Under the pieces are notes generated by a model that was given only the letters and a program-made list of their open reading frames with translations, ran no database searches and was not told the DNA's origin. From NCBI RefSeq assembly GCF_024679095.1, contig NC_066577.1:699884-763883 (forward strand): DNA of 64,000 nt, given 5' to 3'. Origin of the DNA: Eriocheir sinensis. Its lineage: Eukaryota > Arthropoda > Malacostraca > Decapoda > Varunidae. Position numbers and translations under genes: made by a program. Shown piece by piece: positions 11,087 through 24,093 of the stretch (position 1 is the first letter of the stretch; the number at the start of each line of letters is the position of its first letter).

Positions 11087-11121
<35 letters not shown>
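11087..11121. repeat. (CTA)n trinucleotide repeat
   Basis: About eleven CTA units followed by degenerate CCA/ACC triplets to 11175. Confidence 0.95.
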
Positions 11122-11127
<6 letters not shown>

Positions 11128-11560
11128 AACCGCTACTACAAGCATCACCACACCTATCATCACCACCACCATTGCTCACCCAGACTGAAGCACACGATTT
11201 GATGCTTGGACTAACCCGTAGATAAACGCCCACCGTGTACTACGTGTGTAAAGGGTCGCGGGGCAGGCCTTCAGAGAGGAAGGAAGAGAATGGGAAGCGG
11301 CGCGTGGTGCTTCCTATAAATGTATTAGTGTGACGTGGTGAATAGGACGCCGGTACATTGATTAACGGAATACTAAATGGAAAGAAAAGCAGTACATCGC
11401 AGCACTTATGAGTAATACAGAGAAGGGGACTTCAGGTGATTAATGCAGGGATGGGTAATAAGAGGTACTGGAATGGATGACAACGTTCGGTCTGGATTGA
11501 TCTGGATTTTAGAGGAGCGACGAGGAATACAGGAATAATGATGAAAATATTGATAGTGAT
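11122..11560. other. No gene recognised
   Basis: Ordinary composition between the CTA repeat and the long pyrimidine tract. Confidence 0.4.
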
Positions 11561-13065
11561 AATAAGTTCTGCCTCTTTTATTTTCTCCATCTGTCTTTAT
11601 CTCGGTCACGTTTTTGTGGTTCTTTCGCTGTATTTTTTTTTTTTTATATATATATTCCCTAACGCCTGAATTCTCGTCCTGTTCACGTATCTCTAATATT
11701 CCAGCGGGAATTCCAGTATTCCAGTTTTGCTGCAACATTCCTGTTGGGTTCTGAAATTCCTGTAGGATATCTGGACTATTTTTATTACCTCGTTCTCCTT
11801 CTTTCCTATTCTCTCTCCGGGCTCTTCCTCTCTTCATCGTTTTCTCATTCTCTTCCTAGTCGTTTTTTCTTTTTCTCTTCATTTAATTTTTTTTTCCACG
11901 GTTTTCATTTTTCTCTTATTTTCACTCGTTTTCCTTCTGTCCTCGTCGCTCCGGCCTCCTCTGCATTTTTTTTCTCTTCGTTGTCGTTTTTTTTTTCTTT
12001 TTTCTCTTCATTTTTTGTTTTCTACTATTGTCTTTCATCTCTTACTTTTATCACGTAGTTTTCCGCCTTTCCTTCTCATCCCTCCAGTTTCCTCCTCAGC
12101 ATTTTCTCTTTCTCTTCGTCATTCGTCATTGTTTGTTTTTTTCATTGTTTCGTTTTCTTCTCCGACTTTCTTCTCTTTATTTTTATTACATCTTTTTCCT
12201 TATTTCCATTTTTTCTCTCTGGTCAACTTTTCTCCACCATTTTATCCTCGTCATCGTTTTTTTCTAGATTTCTCTTCATTCCGTGTTTTTTCCTCAATAT
12301 TTCACCTCTTATTTATTTTACTCGTTTTCTTTTTTTCCTTTTCTCCAGTCTCCTCCACTTCACCGTTTTCTCTTTTCTCTTCGTCGTGTTGTTTTTCTTC
12401 TCTTCATGTTGCTGTTCCCCGGTTTTCATTAGTTTCTTATTTTTTTACTGTTTTCTTTGTTTTATTCTGTTGCCTTTTTCTATTTTCCATTATTTTTTGT
12501 TTTCTCTTGGTTTTCTTTCTCTTATTTCGTTATTTTCAGATTTCGTTCTTCCATCTTCTCGTGTTTGTTTTCTTTTAGCCTGTTTATTGTTTTCTTCTCT
12601 TCTTCCCCACTTAGTTTTATCAGTTCATCCTTTCATATTCTTTGTAACTTGTTTTTTCTCCTTTCCAACCTTTCATTCATCTTTTTTTTCGTTTTTTACT
12701 CCTTTACCCCTTTTCCTCCGCAAATTTTTCTTTTCTCTTCTTTTTTTTTTCTTTATTTCATTTTCATTCAGTTTCCTTCCCCATTTTTTTTCCTTATAAA
12801 TAATTTCCTTTACCTCTCCACGTCTCCTCAGCGATCTTCTTTCTATTTTCTCTCGCACTTTTCCTTTCGCTCTTTGCATGTTTCACTCTCTTCCTTCTTT
12901 CTCTCCCTTTCTTCCAATGTTTAACTTTACCCTCTCCTACCTCTCACTCACCCTTTCTTCCTTTCCTTCCTTCCTTCCTTCCATCCTTCTTTCCTCCCCT
13001 AGATTTTTTGTCTTCTTGCTGAATATCCCATTTTTTTTAAATTCAATTGTATCTTTTATAACCAT

Positions 13066-13104
<39 letters not shown>

Positions 13105-14620
13105 AGATTTTTATTTTTTTCTTATCACAGTTTACCTCCAGTAATTTTTCCTCCCTTCTCTCTTTCCTCCACATTCATGTTCCTGTCATCCCTCGCAGCT
13201 TTCCTCCATCCCTATCCAATATAGCTTTTTTTCCCTCCATTTTTCGTGGCCAGGCCCCGGCAATATCTCTCCCTCCCTCATCATCATCCTCTTTTCCTCC
13301 TCCTCCCTTCTTCTCTCCATTTCCACACCCCTTTTCCACTTTTGATATTTCCCCTTTCTCGCTTCCTCTCATCCTTCAGTTTCCTCCAACCTTCCATTTA
13401 TTTAATTTCCCTCCCGCTCGATCCCTTCCCTTTCTTCTCCTTCCTTTCCCTTCTTTATATATTCCCTTATTTAGATATTCTCTTTAGATATTCTCCCTTT
13501 CTCTTTCCTCTTTTCCCTCGTTTACCTCCATCTCTTACTTCAATATGACCTTCTTTTATATCCTTTCCTTCTCCCTCCTCCCCTGTTCCTCCATCACCCT
13601 CCTTCTCCCTCCTTCCTTCCCTTCCCCTGTTCTCCACTTTGGATATCCTCCCTCTCTCCCTTCCAATCCTTCTTCGTCCTCTTCCAACTCTCCCGTTATC
13701 ATGGCACTCTCTCCATACCCTTGCCATCTTCCTCCTTTCCTCTTCTTTCTCCATCTTTCTCTCCCTCCTCCTCCTCCCCAAAACCAAAGATAAACACACC
13801 CTCTCTTTATGTCTCACCCTCTCACCTTCCCCTTAGATAATTCTCCGTTTCATTCGTTACGCAGGTAATCTCCCATTTCTTAAGACTAATGTTGCTACTA
13901 CTTACGCCAGCTGAGCTGCCCTTCCCTTCACCCCCCTCCCCTCCCCGTTCTCTCCCTTTCCTTTCCTTTCCTTTCCTTTCCTTTCCTTTCCTTTCTTTTC
14001 TTTTCCTTTCCTTTTCTTCCTCCTTTCCTTACCCTTCCCTTCCCTTCCCTTCCCTTCCCTTCTCTCCTCTTCCTCCTCCTTCCATTTCCTTCCTTTCCCT
14101 TCCCTTCCCTTCCCTTCCCTTCCCTTCCCTTCCCTTCCCTTCCCTACCTGTCTTCCTCTTTCCCTCCTCTTCCCTCTTTTCCCTTCCATTTCCTTTTTTT
14201 TCCCTTCCATTCTCTTCCTTTCCCTTCCTTTCCCTTCATTCCCTCCTTCCCTCCCTGTCCTTTCCTTTTCATTCCCGTCCCTCCTTTTCATTCCATTTCC
14301 ATACTTTCCTTCTTTTCCTCCATTATCCTTCCCTTCACATTCATTCCCCTCCTTTCCTTTTCCTTCTTTTCCATTCCTTTCCTTTTCATTCCCTACTTTT
14401 ATCTTCCCTTCCCTTCCCTTCTTTTCCCTCCTTTACCCTTCTCTTCCCTTCCCTCCATTTCTCTTCCCTTCCCTTTCCCCTCTCTCCTTTCCTTGCCTTC
14501 CCCTCCACCTTTCTAACCTTACCTGCCTCCACTCCCCCCTTCCCCATACTGACCTGTTTGTGACACCCTTCCTCCCATCCCCCCTCTCCCTTCAACCCAT
14601 TTCTCCCTCATTGTATATTT
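11561..14620. repeat. About 3-kb strand-asymmetric pyrimidine tract
   Basis: The plus strand is overwhelmingly T and C for about 3 kb, T-rich on the left and C-rich on the right, with pure TCC/CCTTT stretches, one (CT)n at 13070-13099 and pentanucleotide repeats at 13959-14146. All open frames are F/L/S-rich on plus and K/R/E-rich on minus, as the bias predicts. No gene is supported. Confidence 0.85.
13959..14146. repeat. (CCTTT)n and (CCCTT)n pentanucleotide repeats
   Basis: CCTTT units at 13959-14011, then CCCTT units at 14028-14066 and 14096-14146, separated by degenerate C/T sequence. The change of unit by one T-to-C step suggests one array evolving into the other. Confidence 0.9.
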
Positions 14621-15013
14621 ACGTTTTTCTCCTTGGAAGTCCGAATTACCGTACCTTTTTACATTATACGCCTTTCATTCACATTTTTTACCTGCACGGC
14701 CACGGTTTCCTGAGGAGTACAATACAGGCAGACTTTACGCCCTAATTACTTTTTCCTCACGCCCAAGGTCAACATCATTTTATCTAACCTTCGTACCATC
14801 TTTTTTTGGTCCGTAACTCTCGCTCATTTCCGTTTATTTTCCCCCTCCGTGCAGCGCTGCGCGCCGGTGTTCTCCTCATGTGTGACTCGTGCTGCGCTGT
14901 TTGGTCTGGCTTAACTTGTTCCGTTAAGTCTGCGTGTGTGTGTTTTATTTTTAGACTTTACCGGAACATGTTGTGGCCGGGACGAGTTTATGCTTTCTCT
15001 AGTGTTTTTGTTT
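14621..15013. other. No gene recognised
   Basis: Mixed composition; no conserved frame or RNA gene seen. Confidence 0.4.
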
Positions 15014-15040
15014 TGTGTGTGTGTGTGTGTGTGTGTGTGT
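15014..15040. repeat. (GT)n microsatellite
   Basis: Short GT run flanking the 3' side of the minus-strand SINE at 15041-15304. Confidence 0.93.
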
Positions 15041-15303
15041 AATTCACCGACGTCCTGATCACTAACTGGACACGTCGTCGCCAGCAGGTACCCTTCCGAT
15101 TAGAGCAAGGCTCATTATATTATTGTCGATTTCTGGGTACTGCTGAGACCTTCACACACCACACACACCATCCTCCTTGCACAAGGGGGGACAGTAACTG
15201 CTCTTTACCAGCGGAAAATCCTGGCCTGAGCAGGGCTCGAACCTCCCCCAGCCAAGCCGCGAAGCGTGGCCGCGCAGAGCTTTAACCACTGAACTATCGG
15301 AGC

Positions 15304-15304
<1 letters not shown>
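15041..15304 (-). mobile_element. tRNA-derived SINE-like element, family 3
   Basis: On the minus strand it starts at 15304 with a tRNA-like head: A box TAGTTCAGTGG, a hairpin-capable anticodon region, and B box GGTTCGAGCCC (one mismatch to consensus). A roughly 190-bp unrelated body follows. It sits between two GT microsatellites, so its ends are not sharply defined. No second copy lies in the window, so calling it a SINE rests on the promoter boxes. Confidence 0.55.

Positions 15305-15366
<62 letters not shown>
15305..15366. repeat. (GT)n microsatellite
   Basis: About 60 bp of perfect GT touching the tRNA-like head of the neighbouring SINE. Confidence 0.96.
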
Positions 15367-17284
<1,918 letters not shown>

Positions 17285-17880
17285 AAAATTACTGTTTTAA
17301 AAAGAGATTCACACGAGACTTAAATGTAGAAATGTTTGCAGAAAGGTCAATCTCACTGGGTAACTGATTCCATAGATTTGTCAACGACGGAAGAAAACAT
17401 CGTGCGAATTGTGTCGTATAAAAATTCGTAGGATTAAAAGCAAGATCGTTTTGACTAAGAGCAAACCTCGTGACCCGGGCAGGTGTAAAAGGATCAGGCA
17501 AAGCATTGTGTAAGGGATGCCGATTATTCTTAAAAACTTTAAATAACACACACACCAACTTGACGCCGATGATCAAGATCAAGAACAAGTGCCGGAGAAA
17601 TAAGTTTATTTGAATTGATTGCTCTGTCAAGTAACTTTAAATGGCAACTGGCAGCAGACATCCAAACAGGAGCACAATATTCAAAGTGGGGCAAAATGAA
17701 TACATAAAATGATTTGATTACAGTTGAGTCACAAGCAAATGTTTTGAAGCACTTACGAAGTAAGCCTGTCTTCTGTGCAATAGTGGAAGACATGGAACGT
17801 TAGTGCTTCTCAAATGTCAGTTTATAATCAAGAGTGACTCCCAACTAGAAATATCCTTAATCTGTTCACCAAAAATATGC
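17285..17880 (-). mobile_element. Non-LTR retrotransposon, ORF2 C-terminal fragment
   Basis: Minus strand. Two overlapping frames (17793 to 17539, then 17630 to 17289) encode FILPHFEYCAPVWMSA and, after a frameshift, PARVTRFALSQNDLAF and SLTNLWNQLPSEI. The order [LPHFEYC(A/S)PVW ... VTR ... LWNxLP] is typical of the region after RT in jockey/I-group LINEs. The sequence differs from the CR1-like and BS-like copies in the window, so it is a separate family. Truncated at the 5' side; about 590 bp. Confidence 0.72.
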
Positions 17881-18211
17881 AAACAAGGATGAGGTGGATT
17901 CAAGGTACGGGATCTGCTGATGGTAATGGGATGGTTACTGGTTGGGCACTGGTGGTTAGGGATAAGTGGAATATGGAAGAAAAAGAGAACGAGGAAAAAA
18001 AAGACGAAACGGTAGTAATAGAATTTGGGATTTTGGTAAGAGGGGGAAAAGGAGGAGGAGGAAGTGTGAGATCAGCGAAAGAGATTACAAGAAATTCAAC
18101 TGGGAACAAGCAAATCTGAAGGAGAAAATGGAGGAGGAGGAAGATGAGCGAACTTAGAAGCGGGAGAAACAAGCAGAGAAGGAGATAGACACCATGCAAA
18201 GCGGAAGGAGT

Positions 18212-18312
18212 GGAGGAGGAGGAGGAGGAGGAGGAGGAGAAGGATGTATAGATGGAGGAGGAGGAGGAGGAGGAGGAGGAGGAGGAGGAGGAAACATGGA
18301 AACATGGAAACA
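18212..18312. repeat. (GGA)n repeats followed by (GGAAACAT)3
   Basis: Two GGA runs (18212-18240, 18254-18292), then three GGAAACAT-like units to 18312. The 17881-18211 segment before it is purine-biased and holds no gene. Confidence 0.9.
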
Positions 18313-18382
18313 TGGACGAGCAGGTAGCAGAAAGCCTGTTGGCTCATTGCGAGGCTGCCTGCTTTCAGTGATTTAATCAATC

Positions 18383-19925
18383 CGTCACCCTGCCTGGTCA
18401 AACTCTTTCGCCTCTGCCTGTCAACATCTACCTTTCCTTCCTACTGGAAGTATGCCTTCATACAGCCTATGCCTAAGAAGGGTGACCGTTCCAATCCCTC
18501 AAACTACCGTCCTATAGCTTTACTTTCTTGTCTATCTAAAGCTTTTGAATCAATCCTTAACCGGAAGATTCAAAAGCACCTTTCCACTTCTGACCTTCTA
18601 TCTGATCGCCAGTATGGGTTCCGCAAGGGGCGTTCTACTGGTGATCTCCTTGCCTTCCTAACTGACTCTTGGTTATCCTCTCTTAGCCGTTTCGGTGAAA
18701 CCTTTGCTATTGCGCTGGACATATCAAAAGCTTTTGATAGGGTCTGGCACAAATCTTTGCTTTCCAAACTACCCTCCTTCGGTTTCTATCCTTCTCTCTG
18801 TACCTTTATCTCTAGTTTCCTTTCTGACCGTTCTATTTCTGCTGTGGTAGACGGTCACTGTTCTTCCCCTAAACCTATTAACAGTGGTGTCCCACAGGGT
18901 TCTGTCCTATCTCCCACTCTCTTTCTGTTGTTCATTGATGATCTTCTTTCCAAAACGAACTGTCCTATCCATTCCTACGCCGATGATTCCACTCTGCATT
19001 ACTCAACTTCTTTTAATAGAAGACCCACCCTACAGGAATTTAACGACTCAAGACTGGAGGCAGCAGAACGCTTAGCCTCAGACCTTACTATTATTTCCGA
19101 TTGGGGCAAGAGGAACCTGGTGTCCTTCAACGCCTCAAAAACACAGTTACTCCACCTATCCACTCGACACAATCTTCCAAACAACTATCCCCTATTCTTT
19201 GACAACACTCAGCTATCACCTTCCTCAACACTAAACATCCTCGGTCTATCCTTAACTCAAAATCTCAACTGGAAACTTCATATCTTATCTCTTACTAAAT
19301 CAGCTTCCTCGAGGCTGGACGTTCTGTACCGTCTCCGCCAGTTCTTCTCCCCCGCACAGTTGCTGTCCATTTACAGGGGCTTTGTCCGCCCTCGTATGGA
19401 GTATGCATCTCATGTGTGGGGAGTCCACTCACACAGCTCTCCTTGACAGAGTGGAGTCAAAGGCTCTTCGTCTCATCAGCTCTCCTCCTCATACTGATAG
19501 TCTTCTACCTCTCAAATTCCGCCGCCATGTTGCCTCTCTTTCTATCTTCTATCGATATTTTCATGGTGACTGCTCTTCTGAACTTGCTAACTGCATGCCT
19601 CCCCTCCTCCCGCGGCCCCGCTGCACACGACTCTCTACTCATGCTCATCCCTATACTCTCCTAACCCCTTATGCAAGAGTCAACCAGCATCTTCACTCTT
19701 TCATCCCTCACGCTGGTAAACTCTGGAACAATCTTCCTTCATCTGTATTTCCTCCTGCCTACGACTTGAACTCTTTCAAGAGGAGGGTATCAGGACACCT
19801 CTCCTCCCGAAATTGACCTCTGTTTTTGGACATTCCTTTGACCTCTGTTCGGGAGCAGTGAGTAGCGGGCCTTTTTTTCCTTTTTTCTTTATGCCCTTGA
19901 ACTGTCTCCTTAGATGTAAAAAATA
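18383..19925 (+). mobile_element. Jockey/BS-like LINE, 5'-truncated copy
   Basis: Plus strand. It begins inside ORF2 just before the RT domain and runs to a tail CCCTTGAACTG...AAATATAAAAAAAG. It shares about 90% identity by eye with the 37813-39428 copy over the common part. Reverse transcriptase is intact from 18469 to 19446; one shift near 19410 then breaks the frame, and the C-terminus continues to 19816. The tail meets the tail of an opposite-strand CR1-like fragment at 19926. Confidence 0.88.
18469..19446 (+). CDS. LINE reverse transcriptase (partial ORF2)
   Basis: Target-primed reverse transcription of the element's RNA. In order: [17 protein letters not shown] (RT1-2), QYGFRKGRSTGDLLAF (RT2a/3), [12 protein letters not shown] (motif A with catalytic Asp), [21 protein letters not shown] (motif B; quoted in part), [11 protein letters not shown] (motif C, intact YADD), and NILGLSLTQNLNW (motif E region). 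The first Met is just the first in frame; the true ORF2 starts far upstream and is absent. The frame ends early because of a frameshift; the remaining thumb/C-terminal part is at 19382-19816 in another frame. Sequence labelled as transposon BS or jockey in arthropod annotations looks like this; exact clade not tested. Confidence 0.8.
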   Translation: MPKKGDRSNPSNYRPIALLSCLSKAFESILNRKIQKHLSTSDLLSDRQYGFRKGRSTGDLLAFLTDSWLSSLSRFGETFAIALDISKAFDRVWHKSLLSKLPSFGFYPSLCTFISSFLSDRSISAVVDGHCSSPKPINSGVPQGSVLSPTLFLLFIDDLLSKTNCPIHSYADDSTLHYSTSFNRRPTLQEFNDSRLEAAERLASDLTIISDWGKRNLVSFNASKTQLLHLSTRHNLPNNYPLFFDNTQLSPSSTLNILGLSLTQNLNWKLHILSLTKSASSRLDVLYRLRQFFSPAQLLSIYRGFVRPRMEYASHVWGVHSHSSP

Positions 19926-20160
19926 TAAAAAAAGCCACAGGAGTGGCTTGCGGGAAGGATTGAAGCACTCCTGTACGTACTCTTGGGTACGTTTAGTTCA
20001 ATCCCGACTCAGCAAAGTGACGGTCAATGCGATTTTTAAAGGAGTTGATTGTTTCCGCACTAGCCACTCCAGCAGGAAGACTGTTCCAGTGGCGGACGAC
20101 TCTGTTCGAAAAATAACTCCTGCCGATATCGGTAATGCATCTCTTCGTTGAATTGTTTTT
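19926..20160 (-). mobile_element. CR1-like LINE, 3' fragment
   Basis: Minus strand; encodes KRCITDIGRSYFSNRVVRHW and NSLPAGVASAETINSFKNRI, the C-terminus found in the CR1-like copy at 30482-33300 (SFYSNRVIRHWNNLPSEV). It ends in a short UTR whose tail abuts the plus-strand LINE at 19925, giving a tail-to-tail arrangement. Only about 235 bp remain. Confidence 0.75.
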
Positions 20161-20198
20161 AGAGGAGGAGGAGGAGGAGGAGGAGGAGGAGGAGGAGG
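20161..20198. repeat. (GGA)n repeat
   Basis: GGA triplets at the 5' truncation point of the minus-strand LINE fragment. Confidence 0.94.
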
Positions 20199-20309
20199 TT
20201 GTTAGAAGTGACAAGTGACTTCATCAGGGCCAGAGGGACGTGAAGGGGCAGGAAGACGTGCAGCAACGAAGGTCGAGGCGTGGCGGTCACTCCATGGCGG
20301 CGACGATCT

Positions 20310-20560
20310 TACTGACTGACTGACTGAATGACTATGGCGATTGCGACCCTATTTACTGATTGATTGATTATGCTGGCGATGAACTAATTAACTGACTGAC
20401 TGACTGACTGACTGATTAATTGGATTCATACCCACTCAACTAATTAACTGACTGACAAAATAATTTGCCAACTGGTAAATGAGTTGACTGACGAACTGAC
20501 AGACTGAATGACTGATTTACTCGCTTACTGACTGACACTTACTGACTAATTGCCTGCATG
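20310..20560. repeat. Degenerate (ACTG)n tetranucleotide array
   Basis: ACTGACTGACTG-type units interrupted by ATTA and other variants over about 250 bp. Confidence 0.85.
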
Positions 20561-20584
20561 TAGCTTGGTTGGTTGGTAGGGTCA

Positions 20585-20680
20585 TGATGATGATGATGAT
20601 GATGATATTATTAATGGTAATAATGATAAAAATAATAATAATGATAATAATAATACTAATAGTAATAATAACAATCAAAA
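20585..20680. repeat. (GAT)n then (AAT)n-rich stretch
   Basis: Seven GAT units (20585-20606) followed by imperfect AAT/ATA triplets to 20680. Confidence 0.88.
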
Positions 20681-20713
20681 TAATATCTTATTGTGATACG
20701 TGACAATTTTGCT

Positions 20714-21369
<656 letters not shown>

Positions 21370-21890
21370 AAAAATGTTTGAAAAAAAAGCTTTTAACTTG
21401 TAATTATTTACAACAGGAACACACATATGCATCCATCTCAGCTCCTGCACATTCATTGTGTGCCCACAGTGAACACATCATACACTGAACCCACAGCTCG
21501 CCTCTTTTATCATCAGAAAAGTTCCTGCACAGAAAAGGCAGGCAGCACCTTCATCTCCTGGCTTTTGTGTCCCACCAGGCATTTCTACCCCACTGTCTCA
21601 CTGTCACCGTCCTGTAAAATACCTGCACCAGGCCCACTGTCTGAAGCTTTAGTATATACTTTCCTACCAATTTGGTTGTTTCTCTTTATTGGAGCCTTTT
21701 CTTTGGTCTGCTCTTCCTTGAATAAAATATCTAAACTCTTTTTCGGTTTCTCCATATTTGACTTCTTTAAAGATTCATTTAGTGATTTCTTGTAAGGTTT
21801 TCCTGTTATGGGGCACGCCCCAGCTCTCTTCCGACCCCTGTTACTCGTCTTCTTTCTGATGGCAGGAGCCCATATCAGCACCTGGCAGGG
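21370..21890 (-). pseudogene. Transposase C-terminus with PHD-like zinc finger (decayed)
   Basis: Minus strand. The frame from 21881 encodes a basic linker (RKKTSNRGRKRAGACPITG, PYKKSLNESLKK). After two frameshifts comes a cysteine-rich module: CLFCAGTF, then DKRGELWVQCMMCSLWAHNE, then CAGAEMDAYVCSCCK and a stop near 21375. The spacing CxxC ... WVQCxxCxxWxHxxC ... YxCxxC is the PHD-like finger at the C-terminus of many pogo/CENP-B-type transposases and their host-derived relatives. No DDE catalytic core was found upstream. Exact superfamily is inferred from this tail only. Confidence 0.5.
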
Positions 21891-22122
21891 TAGCCCATAT
21901 TACCAGCATCAAGCCATATATCACATATGAGTAGTATCTAACAGATGTTTAACATTTGCTAAGAAAATATATGCTGACTTTAAAGTCCAATTCTTAAACT
22001 TATCACTTGACCCTAGGAAATAAACTAATAAGGTAGCATATGCATGGAAAAATAAAGCAAATACCTTTAAAAAAAACTTAAACATTGATAGAAATGATCA
22101 TTATCATTATTATTATTGTTAC

Positions 22123-22174
<52 letters not shown>

Positions 22175-22353
22175 ACTACATGGCTGCTGCTTTTGCTGTT
22201 TTGATATTTATTTTTGTCTTTTGTAACCCTCAGCCGTCTTGTTTGTGTTATTCGCCATTACAATATCGAGGTTTTTATCACTACTACAATATTTAATCAT
22301 TTTTTGGTCTTACTACCATAGCAGTGATTAACGGTATTTTTTTTTTATTATTG
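21891..22353. other. AT-rich DNA, no gene
   Basis: Contains the ATT array listed separately; otherwise featureless. Confidence 0.45.
22100..22174. repeat. (ATT)n microsatellite
   Basis: ATT triplets, perfect from about 22124. Confidence 0.94.
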
Positions 22354-22395
22354 CCTTTGAGCTGCTTCCTTTACTGTAAAAAAAACATAATTATA
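22354..22395 (+). mobile_element. Possible isolated tail of the BS-like LINE
   Basis: The phrase GCCTTTGAGCTGCTTCCTTT followed by ACTGTAAAAAAAAC resembles the 3' terminus of the BS-like LINE copies (GCCCTTGAACTGTTTCCTTA then poly-A at 39428). Very short, so only suggestive. Confidence 0.35.
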
Positions 22396-22932
22396 TTTTT
22401 TGCTATTATCACGTGTTAATTTTGTCTCCATTAGCACGTTTTATTTACACCATTGCTATATTTGCGTCATTTTTATCGCCATTATCTACAAGTTTCCATT
22501 TCTTTTGACGGTCCTAAATTTTAACAACCAGGATAACATTGCGTCATCGGCTTCACCTTTACATGTAAACGTTTCACCTTCGTCATTAGTCCCCGTGATT
22601 GTATGTATGTCATCACTGTCCTGCTCACGCCCTGCTGACTGGTTCAACACAAAGGTGCATCATGAAGCAACACACCTGGGGAGAGAGGCAGGTGCACAGG
22701 TGACGGAGGGACGTATGACACTCCTCTCCTCTTTGATTCTTCCCTCCTCCTCCTCCTCCTCCTCCTCCATTCAATCACCCATTCAGCCATTATTTGATAT
22801 GCCATTCTCTTCTGCTTTATTTAGCTTTTCCTTACCCTAATTATCTCTCCTCCTCTCTTCTCCTTCCCTCTTCCTTCCTTCCCTTTTCTCCTCCCCTTTC
22901 CCCTGCATTACCGAGAAGCACTTAAGGTTCAC

Positions 22933-22935
<3 letters not shown>
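22396..22935. other. No gene; (CCT)n at 22743-22768
   Basis: Mixed composition on the left, pyrimidine-rich on the right with a CCT run. No conserved frame. Confidence 0.45.
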
Positions 22936-22975
<40 letters not shown>

Positions 22976-22986
22976 ACACGCACGCA

Positions 22987-23073
<87 letters not shown>

Positions 23074-23078
23074 GCACG

Positions 23079-23161
<83 letters not shown>

Positions 23162-23172
23162 ACACGCACACA
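22936..23172. repeat. Compound (CA)n / (CACG)n array, about 237 bp
   Basis: Two long CA tracts separated by CACG blocks (22978-23006 and 23070-23083), with a few GACA variants at the edges. The repeated CA-CACG-CA alternation suggests an internal duplication. Confidence 0.96.
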
Positions 23173-23577
23173 TTGAGTGTTAAAACAAAATCAGTCAAAA
23201 TAAGAATATGAGAAGTCAAAAAAAAACAAAAAAAAAAAACATTAACGAGAAGAATTAAGATAGTTAAGTGATTAACATAATGATATAAAATAGAAAGGTA
23301 GATAGATACATTTACCCCCCAAAAAGAAAACGTAGAAGCATAAACACATTCATACATACATAGAAACATGTATAAGTAGACCAATAGAAGGACAAATTGG
23401 CAGGTGGGCAGATAGACATTGACAGGCAGGCAGATGCATATACAGAAGCTCAGAACATGAAGACAGGCGAGGAGGAAAAGAGGAAAAAAGGAAAAGACGA
23501 GAAGAGGAAAAGATGTAGCGAGTCAGGCCGTTATCTGCTCTTGGGAAGAACAGTTTTTATGTCTCTCTTCCTCCGAT

Positions 23578-23579
<2 letters not shown>
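23173..23579. other. A-rich DNA, no gene
   Basis: A-rich with short A runs and degenerate CATA/GACA tetranucleotides (23300-23440). Confidence 0.5.

Positions 23580-23647
<68 letters not shown>
23580..23647. repeat. (GA)n microsatellite
   Basis: Perfect GA; a (CT)n follows 94 bp downstream, so the pair could fold back. Confidence 0.96.
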
Positions 23648-23650
<3 letters not shown>

Positions 23651-23735
23651 GGACGGGAGTGACAGCTAAAGACAAACAGACAGAGAGAGACAAGAGACAG
23701 GAGAAAGGTGTTGGGTTGGGAGACAGAAAATGTCT

Positions 23736-23740
<5 letters not shown>

Positions 23741-23792
<52 letters not shown>
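23741..23792. repeat. (CT)n microsatellite
   Basis: Perfect CT, inverted relative to the GA run at 23580-23647. Confidence 0.96.
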
Positions 23793-23796
<4 letters not shown>

Positions 23797-23921
23797 AATT
23801 CCCGCTTGTCGGATATTACTTGAAGGGTTTTAGCTCCAGTGTGGAGGAGAGGCCAATGGAGGTTCGGAGGAAAGGAGGGGAGGAGAGAAAGAGTGGAGGA
23901 GAGGAGAGAAGGTGTGTAGGA

Positions 23922-24093
23922 AATCAGAATCAGAATCAGAATCAGAATCAGAATCATTTTATTCCATAAAAATGGCTTTTCTATACATTACAAGTATTAC
24001 TGAATAACATACAATTTAAAGTAAGACTTAAGCTAAAAGTTTTCTAAGCTATATAAATCAATATCAGAATAGTGTGAGCGTGGTCTCGATAGA
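23922..24093 (-). mobile_element. 3' end of a LINE with hexanucleotide tail
   Basis: Read on the minus strand, AT-rich UTR sequence with a GGAATAAAATGATTC terminus ends in about five GATTCT units (plus strand AATCAG, 23922-23956). LINE families lacking poly-A often end in such short repeats. There is no coding part and the family is not identified. Confidence 0.45.

Noticed and set aside
12015..12924. Long F/S/L-rich frames resembling multi-pass membrane proteins
   Set aside because: They follow directly from the pyrimidine bias and occur in overlapping frames; no conserved motif.
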